Positions 48,146 to 56,926 of a stretch of DNA of 64,000 bases are shown here, piece by piece. The stretch is from CBDBJK01 sp965206395. GTDB lineage: Bacteria; Chloroflexota; Dehalococcoidia; Lucifugimonadales; CATOSD01. A model generated the notes under the pieces. That model saw nothing but the letters and a program-made list of their open reading frames with translations, was not told the origin of the DNA and made no database searches. The stretch spans positions 1-64,000 of the forward strand of contig CBDBJK010000018.1 in NCBI GenBank assembly GCA_965206395.1. The letters run 5' to 3'. Numbering within the stretch: position 1 is the stretch's first letter; each line of letters opens with the position of its first letter. Made by a program: the position numbers and the translations under genes.

Positions 48146-48430
48146 ATGTCAAGCCTTCATATAGATGGATTCCTGTTTGATGACGAGAATGTGGACAAGT
48201 TCAACGTGCATGGTTTGTCGGATAGTAATGTTGATCAGATTCTCGACAATGCATTTCTGGTTATTCCGAACCGTAAGAACCGTCGAGGGTATTACCTGAT
48301 TATTGACAGGGATAATGGAGGAAGATGCATTGCCGTCCCCATTGAACCCACTCGTGACCAGAGTCTTTGGAGGCCGATTACCGCGTGGCCGTGTAAAGCA
48401 AGCGAGGAAGCAAGGCTGCGCCGGAAATAG
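48146..48430 (+). CDS. BrnT-like putative toxin
   Basis: 94 aa, RNase-like toxin candidate. Pattern FLFDDENVDKFNVHGLSDS, NRRGYYLIIDRDNGGRCIAV and LWRPITAWPC resembles BrnT (Asp/Glu-rich start, HG motif, NRR, ITA segment), though the C-terminal ITAR motif is altered to ITAW. The antitoxin-like gene begins 12 bp downstream, as in brnTA. Identity is by pattern only. Confidence 0.6.
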   Translation: MSSLHIDGFLFDDENVDKFNVHGLSDSNVDQILDNAFLVIPNRKNRRGYYLIIDRDNGGRCIAVPIEPTRDQSLWRPITAWPCKASEEARLRRK

Positions 48431-48442
48431 GAGTGATTCAAA

Positions 48443-48793
48443 ATGAAAGATGAAATGGAAGATTTAGAAAAGCCCGATAATTGGGATTTCGACAACGCAG
48501 TTGAGCATCCTCCAGTTAGGGGCCGTAGGGCGGTAGTGTCAGTTGCATTCCCGCGCGATGATTTCCAATTGGTAAGTGGAACTGCCGCACATTTGGGCAT
48601 GAAGACTTCAGAGTTCATTCGCAAAGCGGCAGTAGAAAAGGCTAGTGCGTCTGCGGAAATTTTGTCGATTGCCTGGAGTGGCAGCACAGTCGGGCACTTT
48701 GTGTTTTCGGGAGATTTTGCGCCAAATACACGGGTTTACTCGGAGCCATTATCAGAGGAAGATTACAGAGGGTTTGTGGTATCTCTTGGGTAG
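48443..48793 (+). CDS. Ribbon-helix-helix-like putative antitoxin
   Basis: 116 aa. The segment RRAVVSVAFPRDDFQLVSGT followed by AAHLGMKTSEFIRKAAVEKA matches a ribbon-helix-helix DNA-binding fold (beta strand then two helices) as in BrnA/CopG antitoxins. The C-terminal part would bind the toxin. Forms a probable operon with the BrnT-like gene and may repress it through the upstream palindrome. Confidence 0.6.
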   Translation: MKDEMEDLEKPDNWDFDNAVEHPPVRGRRAVVSVAFPRDDFQLVSGTAAHLGMKTSEFIRKAAVEKASASAEILSIAWSGSTVGHFVFSGDFAPNTRVYSEPLSEEDYRGFVVSLG

Positions 48794-48921
48794 TAAAGCT
48801 GAATACCTCTTCCCTTCTTTGATGGCCTGAGCAAGTCCTCCACCGTTGCTGATATTGTCGCCTAACCTCAGTCCGGCGTATGCTCAATACACCGGACTGA
48901 GTCAACGAGTTGTAGCCTTCA

Positions 48922-49857
48922 TCATTTTCCCTTGAGTATCGTGTCCACCTCAGCCATGTCTTCGGCGGTCAGGTCCCAGCCGACGGCCTTGGAGTTGCTC
49001 ACCACCTGCTCGGCCTTCGTTGCTCCTGCTATGACCGAGCTTACGTCGGGGTTCGCCAGCAACCATGCGAAGGCAAGTTCAAGGACGGTGCGCCCTCGCT
49101 CGGCGGAGAAGCTTTCAAGTTTCTCTAGCATATCGAAATTGGCGTCACTGAACATGCCCCTGTCCCCTTCGGACAATCGTGTACCTTCGGGGGCGGGCTG
49201 ATTGCGCTTGTATTTGCCAGTTAGGAACCCACTGGCGAGCGGGAAGTACGGCAGGATGCCTATTCCGTACTCCTTGCAGAACGGCACAAGCTCGGCTTCT
49301 ACTCGCCTTTCCATTATGCTGTAGTGGGGTTGAACGCTCACAAACGGAGCGAGGCCCTTGCTCTTGGAAGTCCAGAGCGCCTCGCACACCTGCCACGCCG
49401 CGTAATTCGAGCAGCCAATGTATCGCACCTTGCCATCACGTACCATGTCGTCGAGGGCGCGCATCGTCTCCTCGATAGGAGTGTTCGAGTCGGGAAAGTG
49501 AACCTGGTAAAGGTCGATGTAGTCGGTGTCGAGGGTTCGAAGGCTGGTTTCAAGCTCGGCCATCAAGTGCTGTCGTGAAGCGCCCGCCTGGTTTGGCCCT
49601 TCGACCAAGCGACTGGCTCCCTTGGTGGCTACGAGGGCCTTGTCTCTTTTGCCTTTCAATGCTTTGCCGATAAACTCTTCAGAACGTCTTTCGCCCCCGT
49701 AGCTGTTCGAGGTGTCAATCAGGTTGATACCCGTGTCCAGCGCGTGGTTGATGACGACTGCTGTGCCTTCGACATCGACCCTGCGACCAAAATTGTTGGC
49801 ACCGAGGCCGATTACCGATACCTCAAGGCCAGAGTTCCCAAGTCTACGATATTCCAA
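48922..49857 (-). CDS. Aldo/keto reductase
   Basis: NADPH-dependent carbonyl reductase of 311 aa with TIM-barrel fold. Catalytic tetrad: Asp and Tyr in NLIDTSNSYGG, Lys in ALVATKG, His in YQVHFPDSNTP. The NADPH-binding end AGATKAEQVVSNSKAVGW is present. The N-terminus MEYRRLGNSGLEVSVIGLG is typical. Substrate unknown. Monocistronic. Confidence 0.93.
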   Translation of the reverse strand: MEYRRLGNSGLEVSVIGLGANNFGRRVDVEGTAVVINHALDTGINLIDTSNSYGGERRSEEFIGKALKGKRDKALVATKGASRLVEGPNQAGASRQHLMAELETSLRTLDTDYIDLYQVHFPDSNTPIEETMRALDDMVRDGKVRYIGCSNYAAWQVCEALWTSKSKGLAPFVSVQPHYSIMERRVEAELVPFCKEYGIGILPYFPLASGFLTGKYKRNQPAPEGTRLSEGDRGMFSDANFDMLEKLESFSAERGRTVLELAFAWLLANPDVSSVIAGATKAEQVVSNSKAVGWDLTAEDMAEVDTILKGK

Positions 49858-49902
49858 TTTTTTCGTCCTTTCTATGATTATTCAAATTTGACCCTGCTGG
49901 GC

Positions 49903-50592
49903 CTACACCGCCTCCGGTCTGGCGACCATAAGGCCGCCCTCCCGCGACACCTTGATTGCAAAGGGAATGGTGTCGATTTGCAAAGCCAGTTCTTTGTCTT
50001 TTGCGTGGAAGTGAGGGCGCGCCGGGTCGCCGTACTTCTGGGATTCCTCTCCCACGAGTATCAGGCTGCGCACCGCGTCGTGATCAGGTTTGCGGCCCTG
50101 GAGCAGGTTTCGCAAATACAGGGCGCACTGCTCGTCTTCGTCCGTCCTCGTCTTTCCCTCCGAACCCATAGCGACGATGCTCACCAGGTCGGGAGCGTCG
50201 CGCAGTATGGCTTTCACGGTTGCCTCGGCGATGACCAGCGAGCCGACATAAATCTGCTCGGCATTCCGAGCTGCGTTCACACCTACAGTGCCCGCTCTGG
50301 TGGACTGAATCAGCGTCTTTCCGCTGACCTCTGCCTGAGAAAGCTCGAAAGGGGAGTTGCCGAAATCGAAGCCCTCAGGTCGCATGCCAGCCACCTCTCC
50401 CATACACAGGTCGCCCACACCGCGATTTCGCAACTCCAGCGCCTCCTCGACTTCTGCCACCAGTACTATTTTCTCAACACCTTTGGAGAAGGCGATGGCA
50501 GCGGTAGTGAAGGCCCTGAAAACGTCGATGACGATGGCTGTACCCTCTGCCTCTTGCGCTCCCCTGAGGAGGCTTCCTATTCTTATATCCAT
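49903..50592 (-). CDS. comB: 2-phosphosulfolactate phosphatase family protein
   Basis: ComB-family Mg-dependent acid phosphatase, 229 aa. VIDVFRAFTTAAIAF near residue 22, GNSPFEL near 78, LIQSTRAGTVGV near 95 and VAMGSEGKTRTDEDE near 140 match the family. In methanogens the enzyme serves coenzyme M synthesis; in most bacteria the substrate is not known, and no other coenzyme M genes are here. It lies 46 bp upstream of nothing on its strand except the aldo/keto reductase, with which it may be co-transcribed. Confidence 0.88.
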   Translation of the reverse strand: MDIRIGSLLRGAQEAEGTAIVIDVFRAFTTAAIAFSKGVEKIVLVAEVEEALELRNRGVGDLCMGEVAGMRPEGFDFGNSPFELSQAEVSGKTLIQSTRAGTVGVNAARNAEQIYVGSLVIAEATVKAILRDAPDLVSIVAMGSEGKTRTDEDEQCALYLRNLLQGRKPDHDAVRSLILVGEESQKYGDPARPHFHAKDKELALQIDTIPFAIKVSREGGLMVARPEAV

Positions 50593-50825
50593 GCTTCGAA
50601 AAACTCCTGTGCCGCTTCCATCCCGCGCGCTGTTTGGATGGGCGGGATAATCCTGAATATCCTCAATGTGTTCGACGCCTTGCTTAATATCCAGCCGACG
50701 TAGAGGCGTTCAATCCTTCCGCCGAAGGACACCCCGATGTCAGGACGCCATGTTTGGGTCACAACAGCGCCGGGTCATGAAGCTCGTGGAGTGGTTGGCC
50801 CTTTACCGTGTCTGAATTAGGACGC
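50593..50825. other. Intergenic, nothing recognised
   Basis: About 230 bp between the flavoprotein stop and the comB start. No ORF, hairpin or promoter stands out. Confidence 0.5.
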
Positions 50826-52055
50826 TCAATGTCGCCGCGCTTGCCGCCGGAAGAAACGCTGCGGGGGCGCGGGTTCGTTCATACCTGCCATGCGTTGAAG
50901 GAAGGGTGTCACACGCACAAGGTCTGAGACGAAATCGATGAGAGTACCCAGCTTGGGGTGCCTCTTCCTAACGTCTGCGTACGTCTGCTCGCCCAGTATT
51001 ATCCGGCATGTCAGTTCCCAAATGAACGACGAATGACGCTCAGCCCACATGAAGAGCCCAGGTGAAAGGTGGAACAGGTCGTGGAACTGCCGTGATGTGC
51101 GAAGGTCGGGTATCAGCTCGTTTTCGACATCCTGCTGATAGCCATCAAGGTCGTCTACTTCGCCTCCGATGTATTGAGCCAGGTTGTGTGCCGCACTGCG
51201 CCCGCTCCATATAGCAGCATATATGCCCTCGCCTGTCATCGGGTCAAGCAGGCCGCCTGCATCTCCAACCAGCAGAACGTTGTCACTGACAAGCGAGGAA
51301 TCAAATTGTCGAATTGGCAGATGATGCCCGCGCAGTCCCCACAGGTCTGCAGGGTCGTACCCGTAAAAACGGGTTAAATCGTCAAGTCTTGAGCGCAGGC
51401 TAGGCCCGATGTATTTCCAGCCACCGAGTCCGATATTCAGATGGTCGCCCTTGGGGAAAAGCCAGCCATAACCGCCCGGATAGCTTCCAAAATCCAGACC
51501 TATCTTATCTTCCCACTCGCTTGGGAAGCCATCGTGCGGCTTTATGTTACCTTCCAGCGCGATTCCATGTACGATACCTGCGTCGATGCCCGCCATCTTG
51601 GCCGTCTGACCATTGGCCCCATCCGCGGCTACCAGCGCGCTCCCTTCAAATGTCTCATCATTTGTGCGAATGACCACGTGCGATGCGTGCCTATCGACTT
51701 CTCTAATCGGCGCGTGCTCTCGCAATGTAACACCGGCTTCCAAAGCGTGCTCCACAAGAAAGCCGTCAAGGTTGCTACGTTGGGTAAGAAAAACCAGGTT
51801 CTTGTCGGAGTAGCGGGTGACTCCGTTCGAACGGCGTGTCGTCAGACGCATCCCGGATACTGTTCTTTCAATAACAGGATCGAGATCGAAGGGCAGCAGT
51901 TCTGCCGCGCGCGGAGAGACGCCACCGCCGCATGGCTTGTCGCGTGGAAACTCGGCTTTATCTAGCATGAGGACGGACAAACCGCGACTTGCGCACTCGC
52001 GCGCCGTAGTGCTGCCTGCGGGGCCAGCCCCCACAACTATAACGTCATATCGCAT
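50826..52055 (-). CDS. Geranylgeranyl-reductase-family FAD oxidoreductase
   Basis: 409-aa flavoprotein. FAD dinucleotide motif VIVVGAGPAGSTTARECA at the N-terminus, PCGGGVSPRAAELL substrate/FAD region, VAADGANGQTAKMAG, and the GD motif LLVGDAGGLLDPMTGEGIY. The family reduces isoprenoid double bonds of lipids or chlorophyll side chains, or acts as a monooxygenase/halogenase relative. Substrate unknown; membrane-lipid or quinone modification is plausible. Confidence 0.88.
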   Translation of the reverse strand: MRYDVIVVGAGPAGSTTARECASRGLSVLMLDKAEFPRDKPCGGGVSPRAAELLPFDLDPVIERTVSGMRLTTRRSNGVTRYSDKNLVFLTQRSNLDGFLVEHALEAGVTLREHAPIREVDRHASHVVIRTNDETFEGSALVAADGANGQTAKMAGIDAGIVHGIALEGNIKPHDGFPSEWEDKIGLDFGSYPGGYGWLFPKGDHLNIGLGGWKYIGPSLRSRLDDLTRFYGYDPADLWGLRGHHLPIRQFDSSLVSDNVLLVGDAGGLLDPMTGEGIYAAIWSGRSAAHNLAQYIGGEVDDLDGYQQDVENELIPDLRTSRQFHDLFHLSPGLFMWAERHSSFIWELTCRIILGEQTYADVRKRHPKLGTLIDFVSDLVRVTPFLQRMAGMNEPAPPQRFFRRQARRH

Positions 52056-52218
52056 GTGAAACGAACCTGAATCGCTTGCCTTTGCGCTAAAGAATTCAAA
52101 AGGTCGATATTAATTTACTGCGTTCGACAGAGAATTCCCTGGGGAATGTTGTCTGATACGCCAAAATTATAGCCCTCTGGACTACCACGCGCAATGCCTT
52201 TTCGTTGCTCCGCAAATA

Positions 52219-52965
52219 CTATCGCGTCTGCGTTCGCGCGGCCAGCCTTCGTTCGGCCCTGCTGATCCTCCTCCGAGGCCACCAGCGAAGCAGCGCGAAT
52301 GGCACGACTGCCAGCAGCAACGCCTCTATTATCGTGGAACCAGCTATCCACATCGTCGCGTCGAAGAAGAAGTCTTCAGGGAACATGGCTATCAGAAAAT
52401 CAGTGCGTGGATCAAGCTGCCAGAGATCGTTTGAAAAGCTCACCAGATGAAAGGCGAGGAACAAGCGGTCGAAGCCTACCAGCGACACCAGGCCGACGAA
52501 CACAACCAGCCCCAGAGTCACGCCGCCACCCATGCCGACGTACCGCGCCAGGCTCGGAAGAAACTGCCGTCGCCGCAAATACAGCCCGACGACAACGAAG
52601 GCCAGCAGGTACAGGCCGGTAAGCTCCTGAATCCGATATACGCCTTTAACCAGGCTCTTGACGTCTTTCATGTGCAGGATTTCACGGCTGTTATAGAGGT
52701 TCTCAATAAGGATGCCGCGCACGAATACTCTGATGGTGAGGAACTCCTCGCCGTTGCTGAAGTAGTCTCTGATCTGCCCGGCAGCCGATAGCAGTTCGCC
52801 GCGCTCGATGCCGGTATATGCCGGAATGTCGTACTTGTCGAAGCCGTAGCTATACAGCCAAGGTGTGCTGATAACCCATCGGACGTTGGAGGTTATAAGG
52901 AATATAGGCACAGCAATCACAAACAGTGTCATGGCTGCAATCCTGAGAATCTTCGTGACCGACAA
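52219..52965 (-). CDS. Lit-like/TIGR01906 integral membrane protein
   Basis: 248 aa, about five membrane helices with an extracellular loop after helix 1. The loop has YDIPAYTGIERGELLSAAGQ, and the two His reported as essential in the Lit lipoprotein intramolecular transacylase family match by position: SREILHMKDV and FLAFHLVSFSNDLW. In Firmicutes, Lit moves an acyl chain on lipoproteins. Activity here is inferred from family only. No lipoprotein-processing gene adjoins. Confidence 0.75.
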   Translation of the reverse strand: MSVTKILRIAAMTLFVIAVPIFLITSNVRWVISTPWLYSYGFDKYDIPAYTGIERGELLSAAGQIRDYFSNGEEFLTIRVFVRGILIENLYNSREILHMKDVKSLVKGVYRIQELTGLYLLAFVVVGLYLRRRQFLPSLARYVGMGGGVTLGLVVFVGLVSLVGFDRLFLAFHLVSFSNDLWQLDPRTDFLIAMFPEDFFFDATMWIAGSTIIEALLLAVVPFALLRWWPRRRISRAERRLAARTQTR

Positions 52966-53070
52966 TGGGCGCTCCCCTTTAACTTTGAAGATATGATAGC
53001 ATCTTTGCCGAAGAAGGTTTTCCTCATATCGGCTTTAAGGAAACATGCAAAATTTCGTTCGGAGTCACCG

Positions 53071-53853
53071 ATGAACAGCAGCGATTACCCCGGCACATTT
53101 GATGGCGTTGCCCAGATATTACAACGATTGCGCGGCCCCGATGGATGCCCTTGGGACAGGGAGCAGACGCGCGATTCGTTGAAAAGCCAGTTCCTTGAAG
53201 AGGCCTACGAGCTTATCGAGGCCATCGAGCAGGGCGATACAGAGAAAATTATCGAGGAGATCGGCGACGTGATTCTGCATGTCGTTTATCAGGTACAGAT
53301 AGGCGAAGAGGCCGGAGAATTCAACAGGGAGCATGTTTTCCAGACGTTGGTTAAAAAGCTTCTTCGTCGCCATCCTCATGTCTTTGGTGATGCCAGCGTC
53401 GCCGACGCGGACGATGCAGTCGTTAAATGGCAGGCCATAAAGCAGCAGGAGAGAGCAGACACCGGCGCGTCGATTCTGGACGGAGCGCCGAGGCAGATGC
53501 CCGCGCTGTCGTACGCGGAGGCCATTCAGGAGCGTGCGGCTCGCGTCGGCTTCGACTGGGAAGATCTTCAGGGCGCGTTGGACAAGATTACGGAGGAGCT
53601 AGAGGAGCTTGAGCAGGCGCAATCTGACTCTGAGCGAGAGTCAGAGCTAGGCGACGTTCTATTCTCCATCGTGAACGCTGCACGCTGGCAGGGTATAGAC
53701 GCAGAAAGCGCGTTGCGTCACTCCAACGCCCGTTTCTACCAGCGATTCGTGACGATGGAAGGGCTCAGCCGGGAGAAAGACCAGTCGCTTCCCGATTTGT
53801 CGCTGGACGAAAAAGAGGCTCTGTGGCAAGAAGCCAAGAGGCTATTGGATTGA
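53071..53853 (+). CDS. mazG: Nucleoside triphosphate pyrophosphohydrolase MazG
   Basis: Cytosolic house-cleaning enzyme hydrolysing NTPs to NMP and PPi, 260 aa from ATG 53071. Two MazG domains: LRGPDGCPWDREQT with EEAYELIEAIEQGD and EEIGDVILHVVYQ metal-binding helices, then FDWEDLQGALDKITEELEEL with ELGDVLFSIVNAARW. In-frame ATG 52993 would add 26 residues without homology. It stops 9 bp before the convergent surface-protein stop. Confidence 0.92.
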   Translation: MNSSDYPGTFDGVAQILQRLRGPDGCPWDREQTRDSLKSQFLEEAYELIEAIEQGDTEKIIEEIGDVILHVVYQVQIGEEAGEFNREHVFQTLVKKLLRRHPHVFGDASVADADDAVVKWQAIKQQERADTGASILDGAPRQMPALSYAEAIQERAARVGFDWEDLQGALDKITEELEELEQAQSDSERESELGDVLFSIVNAARWQGIDAESALRHSNARFYQRFVTMEGLSREKDQSLPDLSLDEKEALWQEAKRLLD

Positions 53854-53862
53854 TCAGATAAG

Positions 53863-55132
53863 CTACCTCTTGCCTTTGGCCTTGTCGCTTTTGCCTGACT
53901 TCTTGTCTTTGCCATCGTCAGAATGCTTGCCGTGAGATTTCTTGGACGACTTCTTGCCCTTGTCGTCATCATGCTTTTTATCCTTGTTCCCCTTGTCGTT
54001 GGGCTTGGCTTTATGCTTGTCATCATCCCTTTTGCCTGACTTCTTGTCCTTGCCGTCGTGAGAAGGCTTGCCGTGAGACTTCTTGCCCTTGTCGTCATCA
54101 TGCTTTTTGTCTTTATTCCCTTTGTCGCTGGGCTTGGCGCTTGGGCCGTGATGCTTGTCATCGTCCTTCCTGTCTGCCTTCTTGCCTTTGCCATCGTGAG
54201 GAGGCTTGCCGTGACCCTTCTTGGCAATGTCGATATCGTCCTCGAAATGATTGCCATCATCTGAATCGTCGTTTGGCTCGGTATCAGATCAATGTCGTCA
54301 GACGGGCGGCAGGTCGTCGATATGCTGTCGCCGTGCCTCAGGTGGGCTGCTACGGCTCGCGCTCCGACTGTGATAACGTGGGCAGCGGCGGGATTGCCAC
54401 GAGGAACGTGACAAAGGGTAACCTTGGAAGTGTCTGGGTCTTCTGGATTGGGCGGCGCGGCGGCCACAGAGAACTCCACTATGTCGCTTCGTATGAGTGT
54501 ACAGCCGTTTACGCCAGAGACAACTACTTCCAGATATCCCTGATAGCTTCCAGCCAGGGCCGGGTCCCAGTCCATAGAGTAGGTTATCGTCCCACCGTCT
54601 CCAATGCCTATGAACCCCTTGCCACCGGGCAGGGTGCTTCCAGGAATGGTGCCACCTGGCAATGTGCCTGGAAGAGTTCCACCAGAACAGCCCTCACCAG
54701 GTAGTGTGCCGCCTGGAAGAGTGCCCTCTCCAAATGTTTCGCCTGGTATGGTGCTTCCTGGCAGAGTTCCACCAGATTCGACCACCCCATCGAAATCGAC
54801 GGTGACCTCAAGGGACTCTCCGGTTACGTCGGATGCGCCGGTTAGATCAAGTCCTATGACTTCCTCACGCGGCAGAACCACATCCAAGTCTTGACCATCG
54901 GGGCCATCGACGACAAGCGCCACACGATGAATATACGAAGTGTTATCCGTCGCGAAGTTCAGAGTCCCGGTTAGTTCGACAATCTGCCCGTTGGGTAGTG
55001 TGCCAGCGTCGACCGTTAGGCTCACGTCGCTATCGCCGACAACTGCCTGAATCGATCCCTGTTGAGGGCGAAGGAAGTGACTATTAGCGCAGGTAGCAAG
55101 ATGCCTGACAGCAGGATGTGTTTCATCTTCAT
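53863..55132 (-). pseudogene. Exported protein with TLPG repeats and Lys/Asp-rich tail, two frameshifts
   Basis: Restored from three frames, about 423 aa. ATG 55132 opens a signal peptide (MKMKHILLSGILLPALIVTS). One base is missing near 55063, after which VVGDSDVSLTVDAGTLPNGQ begins a beta domain. A linker of repeated T-L/I-P-G motifs (STIPGETFGEGTLPGGTLPG) follows, a second beta domain, and VTLCHVPRGNPAAAHVITVG, a segment common in surface proteins. One base is missing near 54287, and the restored tail consists of about 130 residues of Lys/Asp/His repeats (KKHDDDKGKKSHGKPSHDGK type) ending at 53863. Probably binds polyanions or cations at the surface. Confidence 0.7.
53866..54260 (-). repeat. 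Lys/Asp-rich coding repeat
   Basis: Imperfect tandem units of about 100 bp encoding DKGNKDKKHDDDKGKK and HGKPSHDGKDKKSG. Codons AAG, GAC and GGC dominate, which in other frames creates misleading Thr/Ser/Arg-rich ORFs. Confidence 0.65.
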
Positions 55133-55296
55133 AAGCAATACCTTTGTGATGAGGGAGGAATGTGAGCCGGTGTGAAAAAAAGTGGGGACGCATATGCGCC
55201 CCCTTAAATTTAATGCTACATGCAGCCAGCCGATTCCGCTACAAACCAGACTGGTCATTTAGTCCTATGGACTCTGGTACTTTGATGTAAGTGGCC

Positions 55297-56604
55297 CTAT
55301 CGCAGCCTCCATATGAAGCGGAATCGCAGCATTATCACAACCAGAACCAGCAGCATAACCACACCGGCTGCCAACGTCGCCAGCGGCGCGCCGAAGCGCT
55401 GTGCCAGGCCTCCAGCAAGCAAACTGCCTAGAGGCATCGTTCCGAACGTGAGCGCGTAGAGAGAGGCGACCCGGCCTCTGAAAGCGTCCGGGACGATGGT
55501 CTGAACGGTCGCGCTCGCGGTGGAGAGGTACAGCATAGTGCCGAGGCTGACCAACATCAGCATTGGAAAAGCGACGACAATCGAGGGAACTCGGGAGAAC
55601 ACGATCATGGAGATGCCTGTCAACAGAATGGCGATGATAACCAGTTGGCCCTTGTACTTGATGTCTATGAACGACGCTAGCCCCAGCATTCCCAGCACAG
55701 ACCCCGCTCCGACGGAGGCCATCAACAGGCCGAGTCCTACCGACCCTACCTTAAAGACCTCGGCGGCGTAGACCGGTACCAGCCCGTGCACGAACGGAAA
55801 CGCCAGAAAGGGCATCAGCACGCCCATGAGTATCAGCCCAAGAATTACTGGTTCGCCCTTGACGCAGCGTGCTCCGGCCATCACCTGCGAAAACATAGAC
55901 TTCAGTTGCAGCTTTGTCCTCTCGACAGGCGGTAGCTTGATTGAGAGGGCAAACCCGACAGCCGCAAGCTGCATCCCTGCTTCCATTATCAGTGCAGGAC
56001 CGGCCCCAGCCAACGCCAGCACCCCGCCGCCAATAGCAGGGGCGACCATGCGCATGACGCTGAATCCAAGTGAGTTTAGCGCGAAGGCGTTCACGATGTT
56101 TTGCCGGGGCACGAGACTGGGAATAATCGACATCCTCGCGGGGTCGAGAATGACAAACGCCATCCCCATCATCAGTATGTAGACGAATATGTGCCATGTT
56201 TCCAGCAAGCCCAGGATAACGACAAGGCCAAACACCGTCGTCGTCGCACACTGGTACACGGACGTGAAAGCAAGCAGCTTGCTGCGGTCCCAGGAGTCTG
56301 CCAGCAGCCCTCCCACCGGGCCGACGAGCAGAATAGGAAGCGCGTCCAGACCCATGACGACAGTAGTCAAAAAGGCTGATTGGGTCAGGTTGTAGGTCAA
56401 CCATCCTATGATGACCTGCTGAAGCCAAAATCCTCCGCTGGAGAATACGGTGGTTGCCCACATGAAACGGTAGTTCCGAAACCGGAAGGTATCGAAGGTG
56501 TGGACTTTGACGTGTATCGGCTTGACGTGAGGACGATGAGGGCGAAAGGAGCGCCGTTTTGCGGGCGCTCCCGCATATAGGAAAATCGTCAGTCGGTTGC
56601 GCAT
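55297..56604 (-). CDS. MFS transporter (enterobactin exporter EntS-like group)
   Basis: Twelve-helix major facilitator, about 400 aa of clear homology beginning TFDTFRFRNYRFMWATTVFS. Motif A-like LVGPVGGLLADSWDRSKLL, then PARMSIIPSLVPRQNIVNAF and IVPDAFRGRVASLYALTFG, characteristic of the MFS_3/EntS-type group that exports siderophores or drugs. The N-terminus is uncertain: residues before about 35 are Arg-rich and unlike the family, and another frame upstream (56773-56560) encodes a Pro-rich stretch starting MEVEIAGPNQEPQN, so a frameshift near 56560 is possible. Substrate unknown. Confidence 0.82.
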   Translation of the reverse strand: MRNRLTIFLYAGAPAKRRSFRPHRPHVKPIHVKVHTFDTFRFRNYRFMWATTVFSSGGFWLQQVIIGWLTYNLTQSAFLTTVVMGLDALPILLVGPVGGLLADSWDRSKLLAFTSVYQCATTTVFGLVVILGLLETWHIFVYILMMGMAFVILDPARMSIIPSLVPRQNIVNAFALNSLGFSVMRMVAPAIGGGVLALAGAGPALIMEAGMQLAAVGFALSIKLPPVERTKLQLKSMFSQVMAGARCVKGEPVILGLILMGVLMPFLAFPFVHGLVPVYAAEVFKVGSVGLGLLMASVGAGSVLGMLGLASFIDIKYKGQLVIIAILLTGISMIVFSRVPSIVVAFPMLMLVSLGTMLYLSTASATVQTIVPDAFRGRVASLYALTFGTMPLGSLLAGGLAQRFGAPLATLAAGVVMLLVLVVIMLRFRFIWRLR

Positions 56605-56926
56605 CGGCTATCGGCACAGCAGCGCCAAAAGGTGGCGCGCTTACCGGTGGAGATGCGGCGTCGACGGCTCCCAGGCTCGCATACGGTTGCGTAGCGTCGG
56701 AATAGCCCGAATTGTTATCTGAGAGAATAGGATTTTGAGGTTCCTGGTTTGGGCCTGCGATTTCCACTTCCACCTGCGCCTGAGTTACAACAAGATATAT
56801 TCGATATTTGGGAGATATCCCAGATTTTTATTATAGCACTTATATGACGCAACTTTCATGAGAAAATAGTTCGTATTTAGGGAGACTTTTGTCCCAGCCA
56901 CCGAAGCAGTCTTGTGATGAGAAGCC
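56605..56926. other. Region upstream of the MFS gene
   Basis: 56774-56926 is AT-rich and likely holds promoter elements for the MFS gene. 56605-56773 may encode the true N-terminus of the transporter in another frame. Confidence 0.4.

Noticed and set aside
53866..54290. Ser/Thr/Arg-rich C-terminus in the continuous frame
   Set aside because: It is an out-of-frame reading of the Lys/Asp repeat, which ends sensibly at 53863 in the neighbouring frame.
56605..56773. Separate Pro-rich gene overlapping the MFS gene
   Set aside because: No stop, ribosome-binding site or homology supports a separate gene; it is more likely a misframed N-terminus or a shadow.
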